Below are positions 1 to 6,124 of a stretch of 11,995 bases of DNA, one piece after another. Source of the stretch: an uncultured Pseudomonadota bacterium (GTDB lineage Bacteria; Pseudomonadota; Gammaproteobacteria; Steroidobacterales; Steroidobacteraceae); NCBI GenBank assembly GCA_903890265.1, contig CAITAM010000039.1, positions 1 to 11,995 of the forward strand. The letters are read 5' to 3'. The first letter of the stretch is position 1. Each line of letters begins with the position of its first letter. The notes under the pieces were generated by a model. That model was given only the letters and a program-made list of their open reading frames with translations, had not been told where the DNA came from and ran no database searches. The translations under genes and the position numbers were made by a program.

Positions 1-190
1 TCCGCCCGACCGGCGGCAGGAATCGCCGCAGGGGCAGCACCAGGGGGTTCGTGACCTTCACGACGAACTGCGCGAAGGGGTTGCGGAAATCGGCGCGGAC
101 GAGCTGCATCAGGTAGCGGAGGAGAAATATCGCGACCACTGCCGCGAGGACCTGGATGAATGTGTGCAGCAGGAAGTTCAGTTCGGCCAT
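1..190 (-). CDS. yggT: YggT family membrane protein, N-terminal part (runs off the window)
   Basis: This is the first 63 codons of a small integral membrane protein of the YggT family; the 3' end lies outside the window. The ATG is at 190-188 on the minus strand. Residues about 7-30 form a hydrophobic helix (LHTFIQVLAAVVAIFLLRYL). The family signature follows: R32-A-D-F-R-N-P38, then T-N-P around 47-49 and P-L-R-R around 53-56. YggT proteins usually have two such half-repeats, so about half the protein is missing. The gene starts 27 bases after the proC stop and is probably the third gene of yggS-proC-yggT. A weak GGGAT ribosome-binding sequence lies just upstream. The molecular function of the family is poorly defined; links to osmotic tolerance and to membrane assembly have been proposed. 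The family call is firm, the function is not. Confidence 0.85.
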   Translation of the reverse strand, partial: MAELNFLLHTFIQVLAAVVAIFLLRYLMQLVRADFRNPFAQFVVKVTNPLVLPLRRFLPPVGR

Positions 191-217
191 GGATATCCCG
201 TGGTTGCAGGCAAAGAA

Positions 218-1078
218 TCAGCGTGCACCGAACTCGTCGGCGAGCTCGGCAGCCCGATCGGCGGCGGCCCGTACCGCCGCATTGACGATACCACGCAGGT
301 CCCGGCCCTCAAGGACCGCCAGCGCCGCTGCGGTCGTACCACCGGCCGAGGTCACCGACGCCCGAAGCTCGGCGCAGGACTGACCAGACTCGTCGGCCAG
401 TCGGGCAGTGCCCAGTGCCGTGCCGATCGCGAGCCGGCTCGCCGTGACGGGGCTCAGCCCGGCGTCGACGGCCGCGGCCTCGAGGAGTTCGATCAGGCGC
501 AGGAAGTACGCGGGTCCGCTGCCGGAGATCGCGGTGGCAACATCGACCGCCGCGTCGGACTCGACCCAGACCGTGCTGCCCACGGCGGCGAGCAGCTGCT
601 CAGCCAGCCGCCGCTGCGCGGCGTCCACCATTGGGCTGGCAAAGAGCGCGGTCACTCCCGCGCCGACGAGCGCGGGCCGGTTGGGCATTGCGCGGACGAC
701 CGATGCCGTCGGTCCGAGCCAGCGCTCAAGGTCGCTGGCGCGTATGCCGGCCGCCACCGAGATCACCAGCGGCCGGCGGGCGGGCGCGAGTGCCGCGAGG
801 CCCCGCGCGACCTCGGGCATCTGCTGCGGCTTGACGGCCAGCACCCAGACGTCCGCGGCGGCCGCCACCGCGTCGTTATCGGCGCTGACCCTAAGGCCCG
901 GGAAGTCAGCCGCCAGCGCCCGGCGCTGCGGCTCGTAGGGATCGGCCACCGACAGCGCGAGGTGATCGCTCCCCGCGGAGCGCAGCCCCGCGATCAGCGC
1001 ACGTGACATCTGTCCGCCGCCAATGAACGCGATCTGCAACGGCGGATTCGTGGCTGGAGTCGATACGCTTGTCGTCAT
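218..1078 (-). CDS. proC: Pyrroline-5-carboxylate reductase
   Basis: ProC reduces 1-pyrroline-5-carboxylate to L-proline with NAD(P)H, the last step of proline synthesis, in the cytoplasm. The 286-residue protein starts with a Rossmann dinucleotide-binding motif (FIGGGQMSRALIAGL, residues 18-32). It continues with AVKPQQM (81-87), the RAMPNRPALVGAG segment (129-141), SGSGPAY (185-191) and the C-terminal dimer and substrate region SVTSAGGTTAAAL (241-253). The length is normal for the family. I chose the ATG at 1078 because it overlaps the yggS stop as ATGA and has an AAAGG sequence about 9 bases upstream; the reading frame stays open further upstream inside yggS but that part is not ProC-like. 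Two positions differ from the commonest form: MPNRP instead of MPNTP, and VTSAGG instead of VTSPGG. Confidence 0.96.
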   Translation of the reverse strand: MTTSVSTPATNPPLQIAFIGGGQMSRALIAGLRSAGSDHLALSVADPYEPQRRALAADFPGLRVSADNDAVAAAADVWVLAVKPQQMPEVARGLAALAPARRPLVISVAAGIRASDLERWLGPTASVVRAMPNRPALVGAGVTALFASPMVDAAQRRLAEQLLAAVGSTVWVESDAAVDVATAISGSGPAYFLRLIELLEAAAVDAGLSPVTASRLAIGTALGTARLADESGQSCAELRASVTSAGGTTAAALAVLEGRDLRGIVNAAVRAAADRAAELADEFGAR

Positions 1079-1788
1079 GCCGTACTGCCTTTGGGTGGCC
1101 GTGCGCCGAAAATGGCCGACCCTACCCGGACGTGCGTCGCGCCTTCCGCGATCGCAACCTCGAAATCGTCGCTCATGCCCATCGACAGGCAGTCGAGCCG
1201 GTGGCCTGCCGCGTTCAGCTCGTCGCGCAGTTCGCGAAGCTGCCGGAAATACCGCCGCTGCCGGTCCGGGTCGCTGGTCGGAGGCGGGATGCACATCAGG
1301 CCGCGCAGCACGAGTCGGGGCAGACCGCCGACCACGGCAGCGAGCGACAGCAGCTCGTCGGGTCCGACACCACCCTTGCCCGGTTCCGGCTCGAGGAGGA
1401 CCTGAAGGCAGACGGCGAGCGGCGGCAGGTCGGCCGGGCGCTGGCTCGCCAGGCGCTCGGCCACCCGTGGCCGGTCGACCGTGTGGACCCAGTCAAAGTG
1501 AGCCGCCGCGGGTCGCGTCTTGTTGGCCTGGAGCTGACCGATGTAGTGCCAGACCGTGCCGTCGCGCGGTACGAGGTCCTGCTTATCAATGCCTTCCTGC
1601 AGGTAGTTCTCGCCAAAATCGGTCGCGCCCAGGAGACGGGCCGCCGCCACAACCTCGCCGGGCTGGGTCTTCGACACGGCGATCAGCGTCACGGACTGGG
1701 GCAGCCTGCCGACCGCGACGGCCGCTCGCGCGATTCGGTCGCGCACAGTCGCCAGGTTGGCCGCCAAAAACTGCGGACTCGTTAACAT
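1075..1788 (-). CDS. yggS: YggS/PROSC family PLP-binding homeostasis protein
   Basis: This 237-residue cytoplasmic protein belongs to the YggS/YBL036C/PLPBP family. These proteins bind pyridoxal 5'-phosphate and buffer B6 vitamers and amino-acid pools; no enzymatic activity is established. It has the fold of the N-terminal domain of alanine racemase. The PLP lysine is K40 in the motif LIAVSKTQP. Other family motifs are FGENYLQE (58-65), HYIGQLQANK (81-90), LRGLMCIPPP (161-170), LSMGMSDDFE (201-210) and THVRVGSAIFG (218-228), where the phosphate sits. The gene is the first of a minus-strand operon and its stop overlaps the proC ATG as ATGA. The yggS-proC pairing is one of the most conserved neighbourhoods of this family. 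No clear Shine-Dalgarno sequence precedes the ATG. It faces pilT head to head. Confidence 0.95.
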   Translation of the reverse strand: MLTSPQFLAANLATVRDRIARAAVAVGRLPQSVTLIAVSKTQPGEVVAAARLLGATDFGENYLQEGIDKQDLVPRDGTVWHYIGQLQANKTRPAAAHFDWVHTVDRPRVAERLASQRPADLPPLAVCLQVLLEPEPGKGGVGPDELLSLAAVVGGLPRLVLRGLMCIPPPTSDPDRQRRYFRQLRELRDELNAAGHRLDCLSMGMSDDFEVAIAEGATHVRVGSAIFGARPPKGSTA

Positions 1789-1881
1789 ATTGGACTAGGG
1801 GTCCCTTGGCTATACTCGTTCTCGCCCATTGCCGGGCCTGAGGCGCCGTCGCGCCCCTTCAGGCCTGCGCCCGGAGACTGC
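1789..1881. promoter_or_regulatory. Divergent yggS / pilT intergenic region
   Basis: This 93-base gap must hold the start signals for both yggS (minus) and pilT (plus). For pilT, a possible -10 element TATACT lies at 1811-1816. The best upstream -35 candidate, TTGGAC at 1790-1795, matches poorly and has a short 15-base spacer, so the promoter call is weak. The pilT ribosome-binding site is GGAG at 1873-1876, five bases before the ATG. A hairpin fills most of the presumed pilT leader and is listed separately. I see no convincing -24/-12 (sigma-54) promoter. Confidence 0.35.
1833..1867 (+). repeat. Inverted repeat / hairpin in the pilT leader
   Basis: CGGGCCTGA (1833-1841) pairs with TCAGGCCTG (1859-1867), with perfect GGCCTGA/TCAGGCC pairing in the middle. 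Inside it GGCGC (1842-1846) pairs with GCGCC (1851-1855) around the loop CGTC, leaving a three-base bulge CCT (1856-1858). The total is about 14 paired bases. The structure ends five bases before the pilT GGAG, so in the mRNA it could affect ribosome access. No T-run follows, so it is not an intrinsic terminator. Chance pairing is always possible in GC-rich DNA. Confidence 0.4.
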
Positions 1882-2922
1882 ATGGCCGTCGATATTGCCC
1901 AGATGCTCGCCTTCGCTGTCAAAAACGGCGCGTCCGACCTGCACCTCTCTGCGGGCATGCCGCCCATGATCCGCGTCGACGGCGACATGAAGCGGATCAA
2001 CATGCCGCCGCTCGCCCATAAAGAAGTGCACGCCATGGTGTACGACATTATGAACGACAAGCAGCGAAAGGCGTACGAAGAGTTTTACGAAACGGACTTC
2101 TCGTTCGAGATCCCGAAGCTGGCCCGCTTTCGCGTCAACGCGTTCAACCAGAACCGCGGCGCCGGCGCCGTGTTCCGCAGCATTCCCTCGGTCGTGATGT
2201 CGCTCGATGACCTCAATGCGCCCAAGGTGTTCAAGGATCTCTGCATGCTGCCGCGCGGCCTTGTCCTGGTCACCGGGCCAACCGGTTCAGGCAAGTCGAC
2301 GACCCTCGCAGCGATGATCGACTACTGCAACGAGAACCGTCCGGACCACATCATCACCATTGAGGACCCGATCGAATTCGTCCATGAATCACGCACCTGC
2401 CTGATCAACCAGCGCGAGGTCCACCGCGATACCCAGGGCTTCGAGAACGCGCTGCGGTCTGCACTGCGCGAGGACCCGGACGTGATCCTGGTGGGCGAAA
2501 TGCGTGACCTTGAGACCATCCGCCTCGCGCTGACGGCCGCGGAGACCGGACACCTCGTCTTTGGCACGCTGCACACGAGCTCGGCGGCCAAGACCATCGA
2601 CCGCGTGGTCGACGTGTTCCCGGCCGCAGAAAAGGAGATGGTCCGTTCGATGCTCTCGGAGAGCCTGCGGGCGGTCATCACCCAGACCCTGATGAAGCGG
2701 ATTGGCGGCGGCCGTATCGCCGCGCATGAAATCATGATCGGCACCCCAGCCATCCGAAACCTCATTCGGGAAGGCAAGGTGGCCCAGATGTACTCGGCCA
2801 TCCAGACCGGCCAGCAGGTCGGCATGCAGACGCTCGACCAGTGTCTCCAGGAACTCGTCGCGCGCTCGATCGTGACCAAGGAAGAGGCACGCTACAAGGC
2901 CGCCAACAAGGACTCGATCTAG
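1882..2922 (+). CDS. pilT: Type IV pilus retraction ATPase PilT
   Basis: PilT is the hexameric cytoplasmic ATPase at the base of the type IVa pilus that drives pilin depolymerisation, pilus retraction and twitching. The 346-residue protein has an N-terminal PAS-like domain (1-110, with ASDLHLSAG near 17-25). The RecA-like motor domain carries Walker A GPTGSGKST (132-140, K138), the Asp box ITIEDPIEF (158-166), Walker B VILVGEMRD (201-209, catalytic E206) and the His box AETGHLVFGTLHT (220-232, H224 and H231). The PilT-specific AIRNLIRE motif, needed for retraction in P. aeruginosa, is intact at 290-297 and separates this copy from the two downstream paralogues. Length and all key residues are normal. 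The start is fixed by GGAG five bases upstream and by alignment with the MAVDIAQML-type N-terminus of PilT. Confidence 0.98.
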   Translation: MAVDIAQMLAFAVKNGASDLHLSAGMPPMIRVDGDMKRINMPPLAHKEVHAMVYDIMNDKQRKAYEEFYETDFSFEIPKLARFRVNAFNQNRGAGAVFRSIPSVVMSLDDLNAPKVFKDLCMLPRGLVLVTGPTGSGKSTTLAAMIDYCNENRPDHIITIEDPIEFVHESRTCLINQREVHRDTQGFENALRSALREDPDVILVGEMRDLETIRLALTAAETGHLVFGTLHTSSAAKTIDRVVDVFPAAEKEMVRSMLSESLRAVITQTLMKRIGGGRIAAHEIMIGTPAIRNLIREGKVAQMYSAIQTGQQVGMQTLDQCLQELVARSIVTKEEARYKAANKDSI

Positions 2923-2923
2923 T

Positions 2924-2947
2924 GTCCGGCTCCCGGACTCGGTTTTT
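2924..2947 (+). terminator. Weak intrinsic-terminator-like hairpin between pilT and pilU
   Basis: Just after the pilT TAG, GTCCGG (2924-2929) and CCGGAC (2933-2938) form a perfect six-base GC-rich stem with a CTC loop. It is followed by TCGG and five T residues (2943-2947). The T-run starts four bases after the stem, which weakens it as a terminator. It may attenuate read-through from pilT into pilU, or act as an mRNA processing or stability element. The pilU ribosome-binding site would be the modest GGGA at 2948-2951, directly after the T-run. Confidence 0.4.
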
Positions 2948-2958
2948 GGGAAACAAAC

Positions 2959-4116
2959 ATGGATCGTGAGCAAGCAATACGCCTGATGCAGGACCTCCTG
3001 CGGCGCATGGTGGAGGTCAAGGGCTCCGACCTGTTCATTACGGCCGGCCTCGCGCCGGCGATCAAGATCGACGGGGAGATCCGTCCGCAGGGCGAGACCC
3101 GGCTGTCGCCCGAGGCCGCCGCCGTCCTGGTGCGCGGCATCATGAACGACCGCCAGACCCGGGAGTTCGACGCGACCAAGGAATGCAATTTCGCGATCGC
3201 ACCACCGGGTATCGGCCGGTTCCGCGTCAGCGCCTTCGTCCAGCAGAGCATGACCGGATGCGTAATCCGTACCATCAACGTGAAGATCCCGACCCTTGAG
3301 GATCTCGAGCTTAGCCCGGTCCTGAAGGACATCGTGATGTCCAAGCGGGGGCTCGTCATCGTCGTCGGTGGCACCGGATCCGGCAAGTCGACGACCCTCG
3401 CCGCGATGATCAATCATCGGAACGAAAATACCCGGGGCCACATCGTCACGATCGAGGACCCGGTTGAATACGTCCACTCCCACAAAGGCTGCGTGATCAC
3501 TCACCGAGAAGTGGGGGTTGATACGGAGAACTGGGGAGTCGCGCTGCGCAATACGCTGCGTCAGGCGCCTGACGTGATCCTGATCGGCGAGATCCGTGAC
3601 CGCGAGACGATGGAGTACGGCATCCAGTTCGCGGAAACAGGGCACCTCGTGCTTGCCACATTGCACGCCAATTCGGCAAACCAGGCGCTCGATCGCGTGA
3701 TCAACTTCTTCCCCGAGGAGAAGCGCGAGCAGGTGCTCATGGATCTTTCGCTCAACATCCGCGCGCTGGTATCGCAGCGCCTAATCCCGCGCCAGGAGGG
3801 TGCCGGGCGGGTGGCGGCTATGGAGATCATGCTCAACTCGCCGCTGATTGCCGACCTCATCTTCAAGGGCGAGGTGTCGCAGATCAAGGAGGTCATGTCG
3901 CGTTCAAATCGTTCGGGCATGCAGACGTTTGATCAGTCGCTGTTTGATCTGTACGAGGCGCGCCTTATTACGATCGAGGAGGCGCTGCGCAACGCGGACT
4001 CCAAGAACGAGCTGCGGCTGCGCGTCAAGCTCGAGAGCAAGCGTCGTGATGCGTTCGTCGGCGAGGATGCAAGCCACCTGAGGATCGTCGATGAGAAGCA
4101 GGGTCATGGCTTCTGA
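2959..4116 (+). CDS. pilU: Type IV pilus retraction-associated ATPase PilU
   Basis: PilU is a PilT paralogue that assists retraction in a PilT-dependent way and supports high-force twitching. The 385-residue protein has the same layout as PilT: N-terminal domain with GSDLFITAG (22-30), Walker A GGTGSGKST (137-145, K143), Asp box VTIEDPVEY (163-171), Walker B VILIGEIRD (206-214, E211) and His box AETGHLVLATLHA (225-237). The AIRNLIRE motif of PilT is replaced by LIADLIFKG (296-304), as expected for PilU. The tail after about residue 350 (KNELRLRVKLES and beyond) is longer than in PilT, matching the roughly 380-residue size of PilU. It starts 36 bases after pilT and its end overlaps the next ATPase gene. 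Confidence 0.95.
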   Translation: MDREQAIRLMQDLLRRMVEVKGSDLFITAGLAPAIKIDGEIRPQGETRLSPEAAAVLVRGIMNDRQTREFDATKECNFAIAPPGIGRFRVSAFVQQSMTGCVIRTINVKIPTLEDLELSPVLKDIVMSKRGLVIVVGGTGSGKSTTLAAMINHRNENTRGHIVTIEDPVEYVHSHKGCVITHREVGVDTENWGVALRNTLRQAPDVILIGEIRDRETMEYGIQFAETGHLVLATLHANSANQALDRVINFFPEEKREQVLMDLSLNIRALVSQRLIPRQEGAGRVAAMEIMLNSPLIADLIFKGEVSQIKEVMSRSNRSGMQTFDQSLFDLYEARLITIEEALRNADSKNELRLRVKLESKRRDAFVGEDASHLRIVDEKQGHGF

Positions 4117-5224
4117 GCCAGCCGGCACGGCTGGGGAGGCCGCATCGCCCGATGCAGTTGCAACCCGTCTCAATACGAAGCCGCTCTTCAAGCTCATGGT
4201 GGAGAAGCGGGCGTCCGATCTCTTCTTTACGTCCTATGCGCCCGTCAAGATCAAGATTGAAGGGCAGATCTTCCCCGTTAACAAGCAGATCCTGACCCCG
4301 GAAATCGTCAAGCAGGCCGCGTACGGACTGATGACACCCGAGCAGGTCGAGTACTTCGAGGAGGAGCTCGAGATCGACTTTGCGATCTCGGAGCCTGGCC
4401 TCGGACGCTTTCGCGTTAACGTGTTTTTTCAGCGTGGCTATCCGGCCATCGTGCTCCGCTACATCACGGCAGACATGCCGAAACTCGAGACGCTCGGCCT
4501 CCCGGACGTTCTGCGGGACCTGATCATGCTGAAGCGGGGCCTGATCCTGATGGTCGGTGCCGCCGGTGCAGGCAAGTCAACTACGCTCGCCGCGCTGATC
4601 AATCACCGCAACGAGAACGCGTCGGATCACATCCTCACCATTGAAGATCCTATCGAATTTCTCCATACCAACAAGAAGTCAATCGTCAACCAGCGTGAAG
4701 TGGGGCTGGACACGAAGTCTTATCACCGTGCGCTGCGCAGTGCGATGCGGGCGGCTCCCGATGTCATTTTGATCGGTGAGATTCGCGATCGCGAGACCAT
4801 GGAGGCGGCGCTCGCGCTGGCGGGCACCGGCCATCTCTGCATAGCGACGCTGCACGCGAATAACTGTGCCGAGACGCTCGACCGGATCATCAATATGTTC
4901 CCGAGAGTCCAGCACGAGCAGATTTATCTGGACCTGTCCCAGTATCTGCGCGCGATCCTTGCGCAGCGCCTGGTCCGCGATAAGCAGGACCGGCTTGCTG
5001 CAGCGATGGAGGTCCTGATCAACACGCCCTACATGGGCGAGCTCGTCAAGAAAGGGGATATCTCGGGTATCAAGGAAGCGCTGCGCTCGAGCAAGGAGCG
5101 CGGTATCCAGAACTTCGACACGGCGCTCTATGCGCTGTACACCGCGGGTCGTGTCACGCTGGAGGAGGCTCTCGCGAATGCCGACTCCCGGACCAATCTC
5201 GAGGCGAGAATCAACTTCGGCTGA
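4091..5224 (+). CDS. Third PilT/PilU-family ATPase (PilU-like paralogue)
   Basis: This 377-residue protein is a second PilU-like motor ATPase placed directly after pilU. It has Walker A GAAGAGKST (156-164, K162), Asp box LTIEDPIEF (182-190), Walker B VILIGEIRD (225-233, E230) and a His box (about 243-256, H248 and H255), so ATP hydrolysis is likely retained. Differences from PilT and PilU are an Ala-rich N-terminal extension of about 30 residues, Ala-Ala-x-Ala in the P-loop instead of PTGS or GTGS, and Gly245 where PilT has E221 and PilU has E226. The AIRNLIRE motif is absent; the C-terminal ANADSRTNLEARI resembles PilU. AGGA (4081-4084) six bases upstream supports the ATG at 4091, a 26-base overlap with pilU. 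An in-frame ATG at 4106 is the alternative. Translational coupling to pilU is likely. Its exact role is unknown. Confidence 0.92.
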   Translation: MRSRVMASEPAGTAGEAASPDAVATRLNTKPLFKLMVEKRASDLFFTSYAPVKIKIEGQIFPVNKQILTPEIVKQAAYGLMTPEQVEYFEEELEIDFAISEPGLGRFRVNVFFQRGYPAIVLRYITADMPKLETLGLPDVLRDLIMLKRGLILMVGAAGAGKSTTLAALINHRNENASDHILTIEDPIEFLHTNKKSIVNQREVGLDTKSYHRALRSAMRAAPDVILIGEIRDRETMEAALALAGTGHLCIATLHANNCAETLDRIINMFPRVQHEQIYLDLSQYLRAILAQRLVRDKQDRLAAAMEVLINTPYMGELVKKGDISGIKEALRSSKERGIQNFDTALYALYTAGRVTLEEALANADSRTNLEARINFG

Positions 5225-5232
5225 GGCTCAGC
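5220..5232. repeat. 13-base palindrome spanning both convergent stop codons
   Basis: GCTGAG-G-CTCAGC is a perfect inverted repeat around G5226. It contains the TGA of the third ATPase gene (5222-5224) and, on the other strand, the TGA of the pyrK-like gene (5230-5228). Only three bases separate the two stops. No T-run is present on either side, so no ordinary intrinsic terminator is visible at this convergent junction. Confidence 0.5.
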
Positions 5233-6124
5233 TGTACTGCTCCGGAAATACGGAGCGCGCCTCGAATACCGGCCCGTCGACGCAGACGCGCTTCATCGCG
5301 GGACCGGTCGGCGTCTCCACCCGCACCGCGCAGCCCGCGCAGCCGCCCACCGCACACGCCATGAATTCCTCAAGGGACACCTGCGCAGGGACCCCGAAGC
5401 GGGCAGCGACGGCGGCAACCGCCCGCAGCATCGGGGTCGGACCGCAGGCGAAAATCTCGGTCTCCTTCAGCGCAGTCTCGGGGAGCGCTGCGAGCCAGGT
5501 CGCGGCCAGTTCCGTAACGAATCCGTCGAAGCACCCGGGATAGCCCTGCTTCGTGGCCAGCCTGCACGGAATGCCCCAGTCATCGAGCAGCGGCATGGTC
5601 GCAATGGTGTCGGGCGGTAGCCCGGGCAGCAGCAGTGTCGACGGTCGCTCCCGGAACGGGAACGGGATCTCCGAGCCCATGAAAACGACCGGGCGCTGCC
5701 CCGGCAGGTCGCGCAGGTGCTCGGCAAGGAACACCATTGGCGGTATGCCGACGCCGCCGCCGATCAGCACGCGGTGCGGCCGCGTGGCGTTGACCGAAAA
5801 GCCCTGGCCGATTGGACCGAGGCAGCTCAGGGAGTCGCCGGGTCGGGCCTGAGCGAGGCGCGCCAGGCCTTTGCCGACCACCTTGTAGAGTATCTCGATC
5901 CAGCCCGCCTCCCGGTCGACCCGCTGGATCGACAGCGGCCTGCGCATCGGAAGGTCATCCGCACAGCGCACGTGAACGAAGCTGCCGGGTGTCGCGTGGC
6001 TCGCGCACTTCGGCGCTGACAGCCGGCAGACGTACTGCTCATCCGGCCACGCTTCCTGGGTGAGCAGCGTTGCGTCCTCGAGGAAAATCGTGCCGCGGTG
6101 TGGTTTGGCCGGCGCTGCGCTCAT
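5228..6124 (-). CDS. pyrK: PyrK-like dihydroorotate dehydrogenase electron-transfer subunit (FAD / [2Fe-2S])
   Basis: The 298-residue protein has the ferredoxin-reductase-like layout of PyrK, the subunit that passes electrons from class 1B dihydroorotate dehydrogenase (PyrD) to NAD+. The FAD-binding motif is RRPLSI (61-66). The nucleotide-binding start is GGGVGIPPM (122-130), and FACGPTPML lies at 225-233. The C-terminal [2Fe-2S] cysteines are C257, C262, C265 and C281 (CAVGGCAGC then VCVDGPVF). It is about 40 residues longer than Bacillus-type PyrK, with an N-terminal extension and an inserted stretch near 150-175. The start overlaps the pyrB stop as ATGA, so the two are surely co-transcribed. 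No pyrD is in the window. A related NADPH or ferredoxin oxidoreductase is the alternative, but adjacency to pyrB favours a pyrimidine role. Confidence 0.8.
   Translation of the reverse strand: MSAAPAKPHRGTIFLEDATLLTQEAWPDEQYVCRLSAPKCASHATPGSFVHVRCADDLPMRRPLSIQRVDREAGWIEILYKVVGKGLARLAQARPGDSLSCLGPIGQGFSVNATRPHRVLIGGGVGIPPMVFLAEHLRDLPGQRPVVFMGSEIPFPFRERPSTLLLPGLPPDTIATMPLLDDWGIPCRLATKQGYPGCFDGFVTELAATWLAALPETALKETEIFACGPTPMLRAVAAVAARFGVPAQVSLEEFMACAVGGCAGCAVRVETPTGPAMKRVCVDGPVFEARSVFPEQYS

Noticed and set aside
164..1006. Plus-strand open frame (280 codons) opposite proC
   Set aside because: Antisense shadow of proC; Arg/Gly-rich translation without domains.
1800..1825. Possible sigma-54 promoter before pilT (TGGC at 1808-1811)
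   Set aside because: The GC doublet required near -12 is not at the right spacing, so the match is only partial.
1023..1841. Plus-strand open frames opposite yggS
   Set aside because: Antisense to a well-conserved gene with the PLP lysine in place; no ribosome-binding site or family match.
2389..3666. Long minus-strand open frame (425 codons) across the pilT-pilU junction
   Set aside because: It is antisense to two genes with every expected motif, has no recognisable domain, and long antisense frames are common in GC-rich DNA.
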